Origin: OLB4 sp002050165
GTDB lineage: Bacteria > Bacteroidota > Ignavibacteria > Tepidaquicellales > Tepidaquicellaceae
Direction of reading: 5' to 3'
DNA: 64,000 bases
Assembly: GCA_030263475.1 (NCBI GenBank)
Contig: SZPC01000007.1
Location: 1 to 64,000, forward strand
This document shows positions 1 through 8,422 of this stretch, piece by piece; the stretch's first letter is position 1, and each line of letters begins with the position of its first letter. Under the pieces are notes generated by a model. It did not search any database. It was not told where the DNA came from and worked only from the letters and a program-made list of their open reading frames with translations. The position numbers and the translations under genes are program-made.

Positions 1-14
1 GGATGAGAAATATA

Positions 15-50
15 ACGGGCATCGGCACAAACGCCGGTGTCCGTTTTTTT
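15..50 (+). terminator. Rho-independent terminator of a gene upstream of the window
   Basis: A 12-bp stem with two G-T pairs (15-26 with 33-44) encloses a 6-nt loop and is followed by seven T. No gene in the window lies upstream of it, so it probably ends a plus-strand gene that stops at or before base 6. Confidence 0.7.
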
Positions 51-201
51 ATGTTAAGTTATCTTTTCACGCAAAGGGCGCAGAGTTCGAAGAGATTTTA
101 TGTATTAAGGATCAAAATTGTAAGTAATTCCGGATATCTTCCCGTTATGCTGGTCGTAAAAGAACAAAGAAGTTCAAAATAAATTTAGCGTGGATACACT
201 T

Positions 202-1680
202 TTATTTTTCTGATGAATTTTTTAATTGTGTAAATTTCTCCAGTAACCAGTTTTTCTGCGAAATGACGGAATTGTTAATTTTCCTGTAAAATGAATCAGG
301 TGGATCTGATACATTGTTCATCCGATAGCGCAGCAATTGCCTGTACAAATCAAAAAACTCTTCAAGAGTAACCCGGAAGTATCCGGAGATTGACGGATTA
401 GAATTGAGGAAATGACGGTAAGAATCCAATGCGTATAACGCGGATTCAAATTCGTGCAGTTCGTAATAGAGTTGTAGTTGCAGGTTCCTCATTTCATATT
501 TAAAACCTGGTGTTACAAAGTGAACTTTCGATAACTCTTCAAGTGAACGGGTGAAATGTTTCTTCGAGAACAGAATTGAAGCCATTGCGAAATGTTTCAT
601 ATTCACCTGCTGGTCAACTGAAAGTTTAGAGATGTTTTTTGAAACAAAATGGTCAACCCAATCAGTTTGATTAAGCGTTAATCCCAATTTTAATAAAGAG
701 AAGAAGAAAATTATGCTCATATTCTGATTTACGGCGAAATTGTAAAGGTTCAGTTCCAGCCGGAGTTTATAAATCTCAAATAGTTTTGGCAGATATTTTT
801 CCCTGCTTATAAAGGCAGCTTTGTTGCTCGTGCATGAACTAAGAGTAACCAGCAAATTATACTTTTCGAAGCGGTCAAAGTAATCCAGATTATTTAAAAG
901 CAAATCGCTAAACAATGAATAATAATGTTCGTCAGTGGGTTCATTTATTGTGATTATGATTGAGCAATAAATCTTAGCGACAATTTTTAGTTGTGGTTCC
1001 AGTTCGAACGTATCCAATTGCCCTAAGAAATCCTTTAAGTCCATCGAGGAAAAAAAACCTTTGAGAAGGTTGCGGGAATAATCGTGGTTGAAACTATCGG
1101 CAACGCTTTGCAGATTCGGGACGGACACGGAAGCTCTTTTAAGAAAATCTATTACGTTTAGTTTTGCAGTTGTTGCAATATTCTCAGATATAAGGTGCTG
1201 TTTATTCCTCTGTACTTTGAACAGTATTTTCAGATTTTCCAGCATGTACTTTTCAAAAAAGAAGTTTTCAATACTGTGTCTGTTCTCCGATAAATAGGAT
1301 TCGAATTTGTTAATATCGTTATCGTTCATACTTGCAATGTTCCGGTCAATTAATTCCGTAAGCAAATGCCGTTTAACGACAACCGGGTCTTTGTAAAAGT
1401 TTTTAATAGTAAGGTAATCTTCGATTAAGCGGAGTAGCGTTGAACTCAGATTTCTCATAATGTGATCTTTGTACTCTTCACCGGGATAGAGTTTAGCGAA
1501 AAGTGAGTATTTGTTAACGTGTTTTTGAGAAAAGTCCGGGTAATTCTTTTTTAAAACACCGTAAAATTTTGTTACGCTCCGGGCCCTTTGAAAGAACGGC
1601 GAGGCTATGAACTTCTCAAACTCTTTCAGTTCGACTTTGCTAAACGTTCTCAGAATTTCGACAATACGACTCTTTTCCAT
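202..1680 (-). CDS. Uncharacterised all-helical protein, FCB family (paralogue at 17.7 kb)
   Basis: This 492-aa protein has no signal peptide or membrane segment and looks entirely helical, possibly TPR-like. I cannot assign a function. Its N-terminus (an acidic-hydrophobic helix, then 'FEKFIASPFF', later 'LYPGEE') and its C-terminus ('NWLLEKF') match the protein at 17651-19087 ('FGKYIRSPYF', 'IYPEEN', 'YWLLEKF') in position and spacing, so the two are paralogues. I recall similar ~500-aa hypothetical proteins being common in Bacteroidota and Ignavibacteria. It is transcribed alone, divergently from the small membrane protein at 1831. Confidence 0.8.
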   Translation of the reverse strand: MEKSRIVEILRTFSKVELKEFEKFIASPFFQRARSVTKFYGVLKKNYPDFSQKHVNKYSLFAKLYPGEEYKDHIMRNLSSTLLRLIEDYLTIKNFYKDPVVVKRHLLTELIDRNIASMNDNDINKFESYLSENRHSIENFFFEKYMLENLKILFKVQRNKQHLISENIATTAKLNVIDFLKRASVSVPNLQSVADSFNHDYSRNLLKGFFSSMDLKDFLGQLDTFELEPQLKIVAKIYCSIIITINEPTDEHYYSLFSDLLLNNLDYFDRFEKYNLLVTLSSCTSNKAAFISREKYLPKLFEIYKLRLELNLYNFAVNQNMSIIFFFSLLKLGLTLNQTDWVDHFVSKNISKLSVDQQVNMKHFAMASILFSKKHFTRSLEELSKVHFVTPGFKYEMRNLQLQLYYELHEFESALYALDSYRHFLNSNPSISGYFRVTLEEFFDLYRQLLRYRMNNVSDPPDSFYRKINNSVISQKNWLLEKFTQLKNSSEK

Positions 1681-1789
1681 AAAATCTTTTTAATTATTCC
1701 GGTACAAATTTATAGTTAAATTAGCTAAAAAAACAGGTTTTATTAAAATTAATCGGGCATATTTGCGATACATCAAAGATAAATTTTCT

Positions 1790-1820
1790 TTGGGCTCAAA
1801 ATGTAAAATTTTTAATTTTG
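1790..1820 (+). promoter_or_regulatory. Bacteroidota-type promoter
   Basis: TTG at 1790-1792 and TAATTTTG at 1813-1820 are separated by 20 nt, matching the Bacteroidota consensus TTG-N19-21-TAnnTTTG. The start codon of the next gene is at 1831, so the 5' leader would be only a few bases long. Confidence 0.5.
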
Positions 1821-1830
1821 AAAAAAAATT

Positions 1831-2025
1831 ATGAAGAACATTTCATTTATTTCAGTTCTAATTTCGGTAATATTTTTGTTGCTATTCATATTGTTCATTT
1901 TCAGCGGTGGGGGAATAAGCATCATAGAATTTGCTCCCGTTGGAATAATTTTCGGATTGTGGAGCATGAGTTATTCCGCACTTGCAATGGTCTTCAGCAA
2001 GGATAAATTAAAAAGGTTCTTTTAA
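1831..2025 (+). CDS. Small two-pass membrane protein
   Basis: This 64-aa protein has two hydrophobic segments (about residues 5-26 and 35-55) joined by a glycine-rich turn, and a basic tail (KDKLKRFF). It lies behind a good promoter match and 16 bp ahead of a secreted protein, so the two are probably cotranscribed. I do not recognise a family. The reading frame is preferred over an overlapping frame because the hydrophobic pattern is membrane-like. Confidence 0.55.
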   Translation: MKNISFISVLISVIFLLLFILFIFSGGGISIIEFAPVGIIFGLWSMSYSALAMVFSKDKLKRFF

Positions 2026-2041
2026 AAATAAACTCAGAACA

Positions 2042-2572
2042 ATGAAAACAAAAACCCAATTAAAGTTAATTACCCTGTTACAAATTATACTGTTTGTTAT
2101 AGCATGCACCGGAATTGTTAACGCTCAAACGGATGCGGAGTCAATCGTGAAAATTATTAAGGATGAACTTGTCCTTAACAAGGGCAGGACACTTGCAAAA
2201 TCACCAGGTGATATTTTGCACATATATTCGATTGATGTTCCTGCTGATGTGGTAATCGAGGAATTTGAAAAAACGGTAACTGCTTATCCGGTTTACGTTA
2301 CCATGGCATATCGTTCGAGCAATTATAAAGTGGAAAAGTATTCAGAGCCCTATCATGTTATAATGTATAAAGAGCCAAAAAACTCTTTGGCATTGCTGAA
2401 CCCCGGTGACGAAAAACTAAAACCGTTCAAAAAAAGGGAAACATTTTGGGTAGTGGAGGAACAAAGTAAAGCATTTAAAAAGACCCTGGATGAATTACCG
2501 AATTTAAAGGAAAATTCACTTGAATCTATCTGGGGTGAGACCGATAACTTCCCGTCCGATTGGAAAAAATAG
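2042..2572 (+). CDS. Secreted protein of unknown function
   Basis: This 176-aa protein begins with a clear signal peptide (basic start, hydrophobic core, cleavage likely after 'IVNAQ', about residue 29). The mature part is charged, with many Lys and Glu, and lacks cysteines and repeats. I do not recognise a family. It follows the small membrane protein closely and probably shares its transcript. The product is predicted to be periplasmic. Confidence 0.6.
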   Translation: MKTKTQLKLITLLQIILFVIACTGIVNAQTDAESIVKIIKDELVLNKGRTLAKSPGDILHIYSIDVPADVVIEEFEKTVTAYPVYVTMAYRSSNYKVEKYSEPYHVIMYKEPKNSLALLNPGDEKLKPFKKRETFWVVEEQSKAFKKTLDELPNLKENSLESIWGETDNFPSDWKK

Positions 2573-2578
2573 AGTGAA

Positions 2579-2749
2579 ATGAGATTGAAATTAATTGAAG
2601 TTGATTCACCACCTGAGAAACATTATATGATAGAGGAATGGGAGGTGTTTAGTATTGTCAATATTACCGGTGAGAAACTATTTCCAATTAACGAAGGTCA
2701 ACCGGACGGAGAATTAAATACGGATTCCGGAGAATACGAGCTGAGCTAA
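2579..2749 (+). CDS. Possible small acidic protein, unrecognised
   Basis: This short frame (56 codons) starts with ATG 6 bp after the stop of the secreted protein at 2042-2572. Its product is acidic and has no recognisable domain. Codon use looks like its neighbours, but the length is too short to be sure. It may be a real last gene of the 1831-2749 unit or a remnant of a longer gene. Confidence 0.3.
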   Translation: MRLKLIEVDSPPEKHYMIEEWEVFSIVNITGEKLFPINEGQPDGELNTDSGEYELS

Positions 2750-2756
2750 CAGGAGA

Positions 2757-2947
2757 ATGATAGTTGAGTCACAAAAATTAAAAAAAATAAATCCGGAATC
2801 CGAAAATAAAATACAACAAAAATTAAAGAATCCGGATAAAAAGAAGTTGAACTTATTGGAAGCCGGAAGCAGGAAAACCACATTAAACCTGAAATGAAAA
2901 TTAAATCAGGAGAGGTGGATAAACTCGTAGTCGGGATAGAGATTTAA
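2757..2947 (+). other. Two overlapping micro-ORFs, possible gene remnant
   Basis: A 46-codon frame starts at 2757 behind an AGGAG motif and ends in a TGA at 2895-2897 that overlaps the ATG of a 17-codon frame (2894-2947). The products are lysine-rich and match nothing I know. The chain of short overlapping frames is more like a decayed gene than three genes. Confidence 0.2.
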
Positions 2948-2974
2948 ACTAAAGGGCAAATTAACGAGGGGGCA

Positions 2975-2999
2975 AAAGCGGGATTACAATTCCCGCTTT
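2975..2999 (-). terminator. Terminator overlapping the end of sufD
   Basis: A perfect 9-bp stem (2975-2983 with 2991-2999) with a 7-nt loop overlaps the stop codon of sufD. Four T follow on the minus strand; on the plus strand TTTAATTTTTT follows. It probably ends the suf operon and may also stop plus-strand transcripts from the left. Confidence 0.55.
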
Positions 3000-4285
3000 A
3001 ATTTTTTCAGCAATAAATTTCTCAGGTGAGCCTGCAATTCCTCAATTGTAATTTTATCCAATACATCGCTGGCGAAGGCATTGAGCAAAAGAACTTTTGC
3101 CTCATTTTCACCGATTGATCTCGCCCGCAAATAAAACATCGCATCTTTATCCAATTGTCCTGTGGTAGCGCCGTGTGAACATTTTACATCGTCAGCGAAA
3201 ATTTCAAGTTGCGGTTTTGCGTAAATCGTGGCATTTTCAGATAAAAGAATATTGTTATTAGATTGGTATGCGTTTGTTTTTTGTGCGTCAGTTCTGACCA
3301 TTATTTTCCCGTTGAAAACACCGGTTGCGTTGTCGTCAATAATTCCTTTGTAAAGTTCGTTACTTTCACAGTGTGGTTTTGCGTGGTCAACGAACGTTTG
3401 ATTATCAATGTGCTCCCTATTTCTTGCGTAGAATAACCCATACATGTGAGTTTCGATATTTTCATCATTGAGTAAAATATTCAGGTTGTTTCTGATAAGT
3501 GAACCACCCCAGGAAATAGTTGTTGCAGTGAACAGTGAATCGCGCTCCTGTTTTACATCGGTTGAACCGGTGTGAAAAGATTTGTCGCTGTCATCCTGGA
3601 TTTTGTAATATTCAACGTTTGAATTCTTGCCGCAATAGATCTCAGTAATAGCGTTGGTATAATTGGTATTTGACCCGATAGTATGAAAATCCTCAATAAC
3701 TTTAAATGAGCTTCCTTCAGAGGCAATGAATAAGTTTCTTGGTTGTGCTATCGGAAGTGAATTTTGCGCATCAATTAAGTTCAGAATATAAACCGGCAAT
3801 TCAATCCCGGTGTTTTTGCCGGTATAAATCATTACACCTTCTCTGGCAAATGCCGTATTCAGGGTTGAGAGCGGGTTCAGGGTGAAATTTGAAATTTTAG
3901 CAAAGTATTTTTCAACAAGATCGGGATATTTTTCAGCGCCGTCAGAAATTGAACCTATAAAATATTCTTCCCCGCCTTTGATATCGGATAATTCTTTGTT
4001 ATATATTCCGTTCACCATCACAATGAGATTTGATTTTAGTTCTGGTATAAGGAAAGGTTTTACGGAATTTTCATCAATGCTCGCGCTATCCGGAATGTTA
4101 AATTCATTCTGGACAAGTTTGGATAGTCTGGTATATTTCCAGTCTTCAAGTTTTTTATGAGGAAAGCCCTGTTGTTCGAATAATGCAAATGCGTTATTAC
4201 GAATTGCATGGATAGGGTTATCGGCTTCTCCGTTCAACCCTGCGTTAAACTTTTCAAATCCCTTTATCAGAATTTCTTTTAGCAT
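2984..4285 (-). CDS. sufD: Fe-S cluster assembly protein SufD
   Basis: SufD is the SufB-related subunit of the cytoplasmic SufBCD scaffold that builds iron-sulfur clusters. The 433-aa length suits the family. The C-terminal half has the SufB/D beta-helix core with the 'KCSHGATTGQLD' motif and 'FYLRARSIGENEA' downstream, which is diagnostic. The N-terminal half is the less conserved helical part ('HKKLEDWKYTRL'). It is the last gene of sufB-sufC-sufD, 23 bp after sufC, and its stop lies inside the terminator hairpin. No sufS, sufE or sufU is adjacent. Confidence 0.93.
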   Translation of the reverse strand: MLKEILIKGFEKFNAGLNGEADNPIHAIRNNAFALFEQQGFPHKKLEDWKYTRLSKLVQNEFNIPDSASIDENSVKPFLIPELKSNLIVMVNGIYNKELSDIKGGEEYFIGSISDGAEKYPDLVEKYFAKISNFTLNPLSTLNTAFAREGVMIYTGKNTGIELPVYILNLIDAQNSLPIAQPRNLFIASEGSSFKVIEDFHTIGSNTNYTNAITEIYCGKNSNVEYYKIQDDSDKSFHTGSTDVKQERDSLFTATTISWGGSLIRNNLNILLNDENIETHMYGLFYARNREHIDNQTFVDHAKPHCESNELYKGIIDDNATGVFNGKIMVRTDAQKTNAYQSNNNILLSENATIYAKPQLEIFADDVKCSHGATTGQLDKDAMFYLRARSIGENEAKVLLLNAFASDVLDKITIEELQAHLRNLLLKKLKREL

Positions 4286-4308
4286 GTTATAACGTAATTC
4301 AATTTTAA

Positions 4309-5064
4309 TTAAACCCCGACCTCTTGATTTTTAATAAAGTCGTAGCCGAATTCTTCAAGATGCAATGCGAGTTCTTTATCACCCGATTTTACAATTTTTC
4401 CGTCGTACATAATATGAACGAAATCCGGCACTATATAATTTAACAGGCGCTGATAGTGAGTAATAACAAGGAAGGCGTTATTATCAGATTTAAGAGAGTT
4501 AACGCCATTCGATACGGTTTTAAGTGCGTCAATATCGAGACCTGAGTCGGTTTCATCGAGAATAGCAAGTTTTGGTTGCATAACAGCGAGTTGGAATATT
4601 TCGTTACGTTTCTTTTCGCCGCCCGAGAATCCGACGTTTACATATCTGCTGAGCATTTCCTTATCGAGACCAAGCAATGCCGCTTTTTCTTTGACGAGCT
4701 TCATAAATTCCGGCGCACTGTACGGTTCCTCTCCCTTATGCTTTCTTATTTCGTTCATTGCGGTTTTCATGAAATTGATATTTGAAACTCCGGGAATTTC
4801 AACAGGGTACTGGAATGCGAGGAATAAACCCTCCCTCGCCCTCTCTTCCGGAGCAAGGTCAAATAAGTTTTTACCTTCAAACAGTACTTCTCCATCGGTT
4901 ACTTCGTAGTCTTCACGTCCAGCTAATACTGACGCAAGTGTACTTTTTCCGGAACCATTAGGTCCCATAATTGCGTGCACTTCTCCCGCGTTTATCTGTA
5001 AGTTCAATCCTTTCAGGATTTCCTTTTCTTCAATCCGCGCGTTAAGGTTTTTTATTGTTAGCAT
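4309..5064 (-). CDS. sufC: Fe-S cluster assembly ATPase SufC
   Basis: SufC is the soluble ABC-type ATPase that energises the SufBCD scaffold. At 251 aa it has the Walker A 'GPNGSGKST' near residue 37, the SufC-type 'LAFQYPVEIPGV' segment, the signature 'SGGEKKRNEI', Walker B with 'AILDETDSGLDID' and the switch His in 'VITHYQRLL'. All are typical of SufC rather than of transporters. It lies between sufB (106 bp upstream) and sufD. Confidence 0.96.
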   Translation of the reverse strand: MLTIKNLNARIEEKEILKGLNLQINAGEVHAIMGPNGSGKSTLASVLAGREDYEVTDGEVLFEGKNLFDLAPEERAREGLFLAFQYPVEIPGVSNINFMKTAMNEIRKHKGEEPYSAPEFMKLVKEKAALLGLDKEMLSRYVNVGFSGGEKKRNEIFQLAVMQPKLAILDETDSGLDIDALKTVSNGVNSLKSDNNAFLVITHYQRLLNYIVPDFVHIMYDGKIVKSGDKELALHLEEFGYDFIKNQEVGV

Positions 5065-5169
5065 TATAGTTTTAATTAAATCTTTGTCAAAAAAATCCGG
5101 TAAGAACGGAATTAATTCGGTTGATCCGGAGAATGTTTCATTGAATATAATATAAATTTTATCCGGAAA

Positions 5170-6615
5170 TTACCCGACGCTACCTTCGAGCGAAATTGCA
5201 AGCAGTTTCTGCGCTTCAACAGCAAATTCCATCGGTAACTGGTTCAATACTTCTTTTGCGAAGCCATTTACGAGCAATGTAACCGCATCCTCCTCGGAAA
5301 TTCCCCTTTGCTGGCAATAGAACATGATGTCTTCACCAAGTTTTGATGTTGTTGCTTCATGTTCGACAATAGCCGATTTATTTTCGATTTCGAAATACGG
5401 AAATGTGTGAGCGCCGCAACGATCGGTCATTAGCAGGGAGTCGCACTGCGAATAGTTCCTCGCGTTCTCGGCTCGTTTTGAAACCTTGACGAGACCCCTG
5501 TAACTGTTATTGCTTTTACCCGCTGAAATACCTTTCGAGACGATCCTGCTTTTTGTGTTTTTTCCGATGTGATACATTTTTGTACCGGTATCAGCCTGTT
5601 GGTGATTATTGGTTACTGCAACGGAATAAAATTCACCGATTGAATTATCACCTTTAAGTAAAACGCTCGGATATTTCCAGGTAATTGACGATCCGGTTTC
5701 AACCTGTGTCCAACTAATTTTTGAATTATTACCGGCGCAAATACCACGCTTTGTAACGAAGTTATATATTCCGCCGTTGCCATCCTTGTCGCCCGGATAC
5801 CAGTTCTGTACTGTTGAATATTTTATTTCCGCATTTTCGTGTGCAATAAGTTCGACAACCGCAGCATGAAGCTGGTTTTCGTCGCGCATCGGAGCAGTAC
5901 AGCCCTCAAGGTATGAAACGTAACTTCCCTCATCCGCTATTATAAGAGTTCGTTCAAACTGTCCGGTATTTTCAGCGTTAATCCGGAAATATGTTGATAG
6001 CTCCATCGGACATCGCACACCTTTCGGTATATAAACAAACGATCCGTCCGAGTAAACGGATGAATTCAGTGCGGCAAAATAATTATCCGTTACAGGTACA
6101 ACCGAACCAAGATATTTTTTTACAAGGTCTGGATGTTCTCTTACCGCTTCGCTTATTGAACTGAAAATTATTCCAAGCTCCTTTAGCTTTTCTTTATATG
6201 TAGTAATAACTGAAACACTGTCTAACACGGCGTCAACTGCAACTCCGGCAAGTACCATTTGTTCTTCAAGCGGAATTCCGAGCTTGTCGTAAGTTTTCTT
6301 TATCTCCGGGTCAAGATCGTCAATGCTCTCAAGTTTTGGTTTTGATTTGGGAGCTGCATAATAAATTATATCCTGATAATCAATCGGCGGATACTTTACG
6401 TTCGGCCACTTCGGTTCATCCATCGTTAACCAGTGCCTGTAAGCCTTTAACCGCCATTCGAGCAACCAATCGGGCTCATTCTTCTTTTTTGAAATGAACC
6501 GTATCGTATCTTCGTTCAATCCTTTCGGTAAAGTCTCCTGTTCAATATCGGAAACAAATCCGTATTTGTACTCCTTACCGGTAACTTCATCTAAAATTTG
6601 ATCCTGTTCGCTCAT
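5170..6615 (-). CDS. sufB: Fe-S cluster assembly protein SufB
   Basis: SufB is the core scaffold subunit on which Fe-S clusters are assembled. The 481-aa length is typical. Hallmarks are 'GVRCPMELSTYFRIN', 'IIADEGSYVSYLEGCTAP', 'NFVTKRGIC', 'KGISAGKSNNSYRGLV', and the C-terminal 'SKLGEDIMFYCQQRGISEEDA'. It is the first gene of the suf operon and is divergent from the LOG-family gene. A short palindrome lies 25 bp upstream of its start (6640-6652). Confidence 0.96.
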   Translation of the reverse strand: MSEQDQILDEVTGKEYKYGFVSDIEQETLPKGLNEDTIRFISKKKNEPDWLLEWRLKAYRHWLTMDEPKWPNVKYPPIDYQDIIYYAAPKSKPKLESIDDLDPEIKKTYDKLGIPLEEQMVLAGVAVDAVLDSVSVITTYKEKLKELGIIFSSISEAVREHPDLVKKYLGSVVPVTDNYFAALNSSVYSDGSFVYIPKGVRCPMELSTYFRINAENTGQFERTLIIADEGSYVSYLEGCTAPMRDENQLHAAVVELIAHENAEIKYSTVQNWYPGDKDGNGGIYNFVTKRGICAGNNSKISWTQVETGSSITWKYPSVLLKGDNSIGEFYSVAVTNNHQQADTGTKMYHIGKNTKSRIVSKGISAGKSNNSYRGLVKVSKRAENARNYSQCDSLLMTDRCGAHTFPYFEIENKSAIVEHEATTSKLGEDIMFYCQQRGISEEDAVTLLVNGFAKEVLNQLPMEFAVEAQKLLAISLEGSVG

Positions 6616-6639
6616 GTTAATTAAAATTTCATTAAACTG

Positions 6640-6652
6640 GACTAAAATAGTC
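6640..6652 (-). promoter_or_regulatory. Palindrome upstream of sufB, candidate operator
   Basis: GACTA-AAA-TAGTC is a perfect 5-bp inverted repeat with a 3-nt centre, 25-37 bp before the sufB start codon. Read on the minus strand it contains TATTTTAG, close to the -7 consensus TAnnTTTG, so a bound repressor would cover the promoter. Suf operons are often controlled by Rrf2-family or Fur-type regulators; assigning one here is inference. Confidence 0.35.
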
Positions 6653-6885
6653 GTATTTGTTAAAAATTAAAAGTCTAATAAATTTTGAAATTCCGGAATT
6701 ACCCTTTCGACTTCGAATGGAAATTTATTAACATTAAACCATAAGGAAATCTTTAATAACTTAATTTTTAATTTTGAACTTTACAGCTTAGTAGTTAATG
6801 TTCTGAGCGCTGTAGTAAAATGAAAAAGTTTACACAGTTTAATAAACCATAATTTACAAAGGATAAAATTTAAACTTTAAGAGAA

Positions 6886-7437
6886 GTGAATAAAACCAAG
6901 AATAAAAATCTCTGCGTATTTTGCGGCTCCAAAAATGGTCGGGATATATCGTATTCAGTATTTTCACAGAAGGTAGGGAAGGAATTGGCTAAAAGGAACA
7001 TTGGGCTTGTATATGGCGGTGGGAACATTGGATTGATGGGAGATATTTCAAATGAAGTTTTAAAATACAACGGCAAGGTTACCGGAGTTATACCTGAATT
7101 TATGCGCGATAAAGAGCTCGCAAATAATGGCATTACCGAATTAATTGTAGTAAATACGATGCATGACCGCAAGTTTAAGATGACGGAATTGTCTGACGGG
7201 TTCATTGTTTTGCCCGGAGGGATAGGAACGATGGATGAGTTTTTTGAAATCTGGACGTGGACTCAACTTGGGTTAATCAGCAAACCTATCGGGATTATGA
7301 ACTACAAGGGATTCTACGACCCGTTAAAAGAATTTATTGATAAATTGAACAGCGAAGGTTTTCTAAGCGAACGGACTTTGGAGCTTGTATCCTGGGGCGA
7401 TAAGATAGAGATTCTCCTCGATGAAATGGGATTTTAA
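6886..7437 (+). CDS. LOG-family protein (TIGR00730 Rossmann fold)
   Basis: The LOG family includes cytokinin-activating phosphoribohydrolases that remove ribose 5'-phosphate from N6-modified AMP; bacterial members may act on nucleotide monophosphates generally. This 183-aa protein has the N-terminal 'FCGSKNGRD', the 'YGGGNIGLMG' loop, 'MHDRKFKM' and the signature 'LPGGIGTMDEFFE', which holds the catalytic Arg/Glu pair. It has full family length. The start is GTG at 6886; no ATG fits before the first conserved motif. It is divergent from sufB and monocistronic. The substrate is unknown. Confidence 0.88.
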   Translation: MNKTKNKNLCVFCGSKNGRDISYSVFSQKVGKELAKRNIGLVYGGGNIGLMGDISNEVLKYNGKVTGVIPEFMRDKELANNGITELIVVNTMHDRKFKMTELSDGFIVLPGGIGTMDEFFEIWTWTQLGLISKPIGIMNYKGFYDPLKEFIDKLNSEGFLSERTLELVSWGDKIEILLDEMGF

Positions 7438-7639
7438 AACAGCATTTTTCGGTAACGGAAATACAACGGAATAAATATTATGCAAACTTGCAATAGGGGA
7501 CAGTTCCGACTGACTTTGTACACTAAAATTACCTGATGCAATTAAACATAAGTTACTCCGATTTAATGCAGGTTGTTATAAATTGAAACTTGAATTCAAA
7601 AAATTGAAATTAAGCATTTAAATTAATTAATATTCGATT

Positions 7640-7999
7640 ATGGAAATTACGGGCAGAATACATCTCATTTACGATACACAAACAATTAAAGACACGTTCA
7701 GAAAGAGGGAGTTTATTTTGAATTATATTTCTGATAACCCGGACTACCCTCAATATTTAAAGTTTGAATTTATTCAGGACAATTGTTCTATGCTTGACAA
7801 TTTCAGTGTAGGTGACGAGGTAAAAGTTTCGTTCGATCTTCGTGGCAGGAAATGGATAAATCCAAAACAGGAAGAGGTTTATTTCAATACACTTCAGGCA
7901 TGGCGAATCGTGAAAATCTCAGACGCGGAAGAGCATCCGGCTGATAAAGATGTTGATAGCGATATTCCTCTAACTGAAGACGATGATTTGCCGTTCTGA
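7640..7999 (+). CDS. DUF3127 domain protein, SSB-like
   Basis: This 119-aa cytoplasmic protein matches what I know of the DUF3127 family of Bacteroidota: 'TFRKREFIL', then 'YPQYLKFEFIQD', and 'VSFDLRGRKW', a beta-rich OB-like fold. The last ~20 residues are acidic and end in 'DDDLPF', resembling the tail that single-strand DNA-binding proteins use to recruit repair partners. Function is unproven; a DNA or replication role is inference from the fold and tail. It stands alone between two intergenic gaps. Confidence 0.8.
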   Translation: MEITGRIHLIYDTQTIKDTFRKREFILNYISDNPDYPQYLKFEFIQDNCSMLDNFSVGDEVKVSFDLRGRKWINPKQEEVYFNTLQAWRIVKISDAEEHPADKDVDSDIPLTEDDDLPF

Positions 8000-8422
8000 G
8001 ATAATCTTTTTTTTAGGTTAATAGCAACTCTTTAACTGAAAGTTTTTAAAATTTCCGTTAATATTGGACCAGAAATCCGCCAATAGAAAACGATTTGTAA
8101 CCTCTACTTCTTAATGATTTCAGATAGTTTCATTAATTCTAATTCACAACCCGAAAAGTAAATAGTAAACCTTCTGCAAAAACCGGCAAAGTTTCACATA
8201 TCTCCGGAATTTGCCGTACGAATTAAGCTCGATTTTACCGAATGGTGAGAGATGACATTTAGCGGTAGCAGTTCACGATTCAGGAGTAAAAAGATATTTC
8301 GGTAAAAAGTTGTATCTAACCGGAATATAATCCGAACTGTTTCACGGTATTACAACAAAACAATTGAACACGTCTGAATCAAAGGCTTATCGTCGGTCAG
8401 AAGTTTGAACTTGTTATAAAAA
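8000..8422. other. Intergenic gap, nothing recognised
   Basis: The 423 bp between the DUF3127 gene and the DUF1028 gene hold no convincing reading frame, hairpin terminator or repeat. The stretch just before the DUF1028 gene presumably contains its promoter, but I see no good match to the consensus. Confidence 0.5.

Noticed and set aside
1..182. Plus-strand open frame from ATG at 3 through the terminator
   Set aside because: It runs through a strong terminator hairpin and a repeat-like stretch and encodes no recognisable protein.
1818..2006. Alternative frame overlapping the small membrane protein
   Set aside because: The 1831 frame has a coherent two-helix membrane pattern and a well-placed promoter; this one does not.
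7490..7530. GGGGACAGTTCCGACTG stretch that looks like a mobile-element edge
   Set aside because: No partner end, target duplication or transposase fragment was seen nearby.
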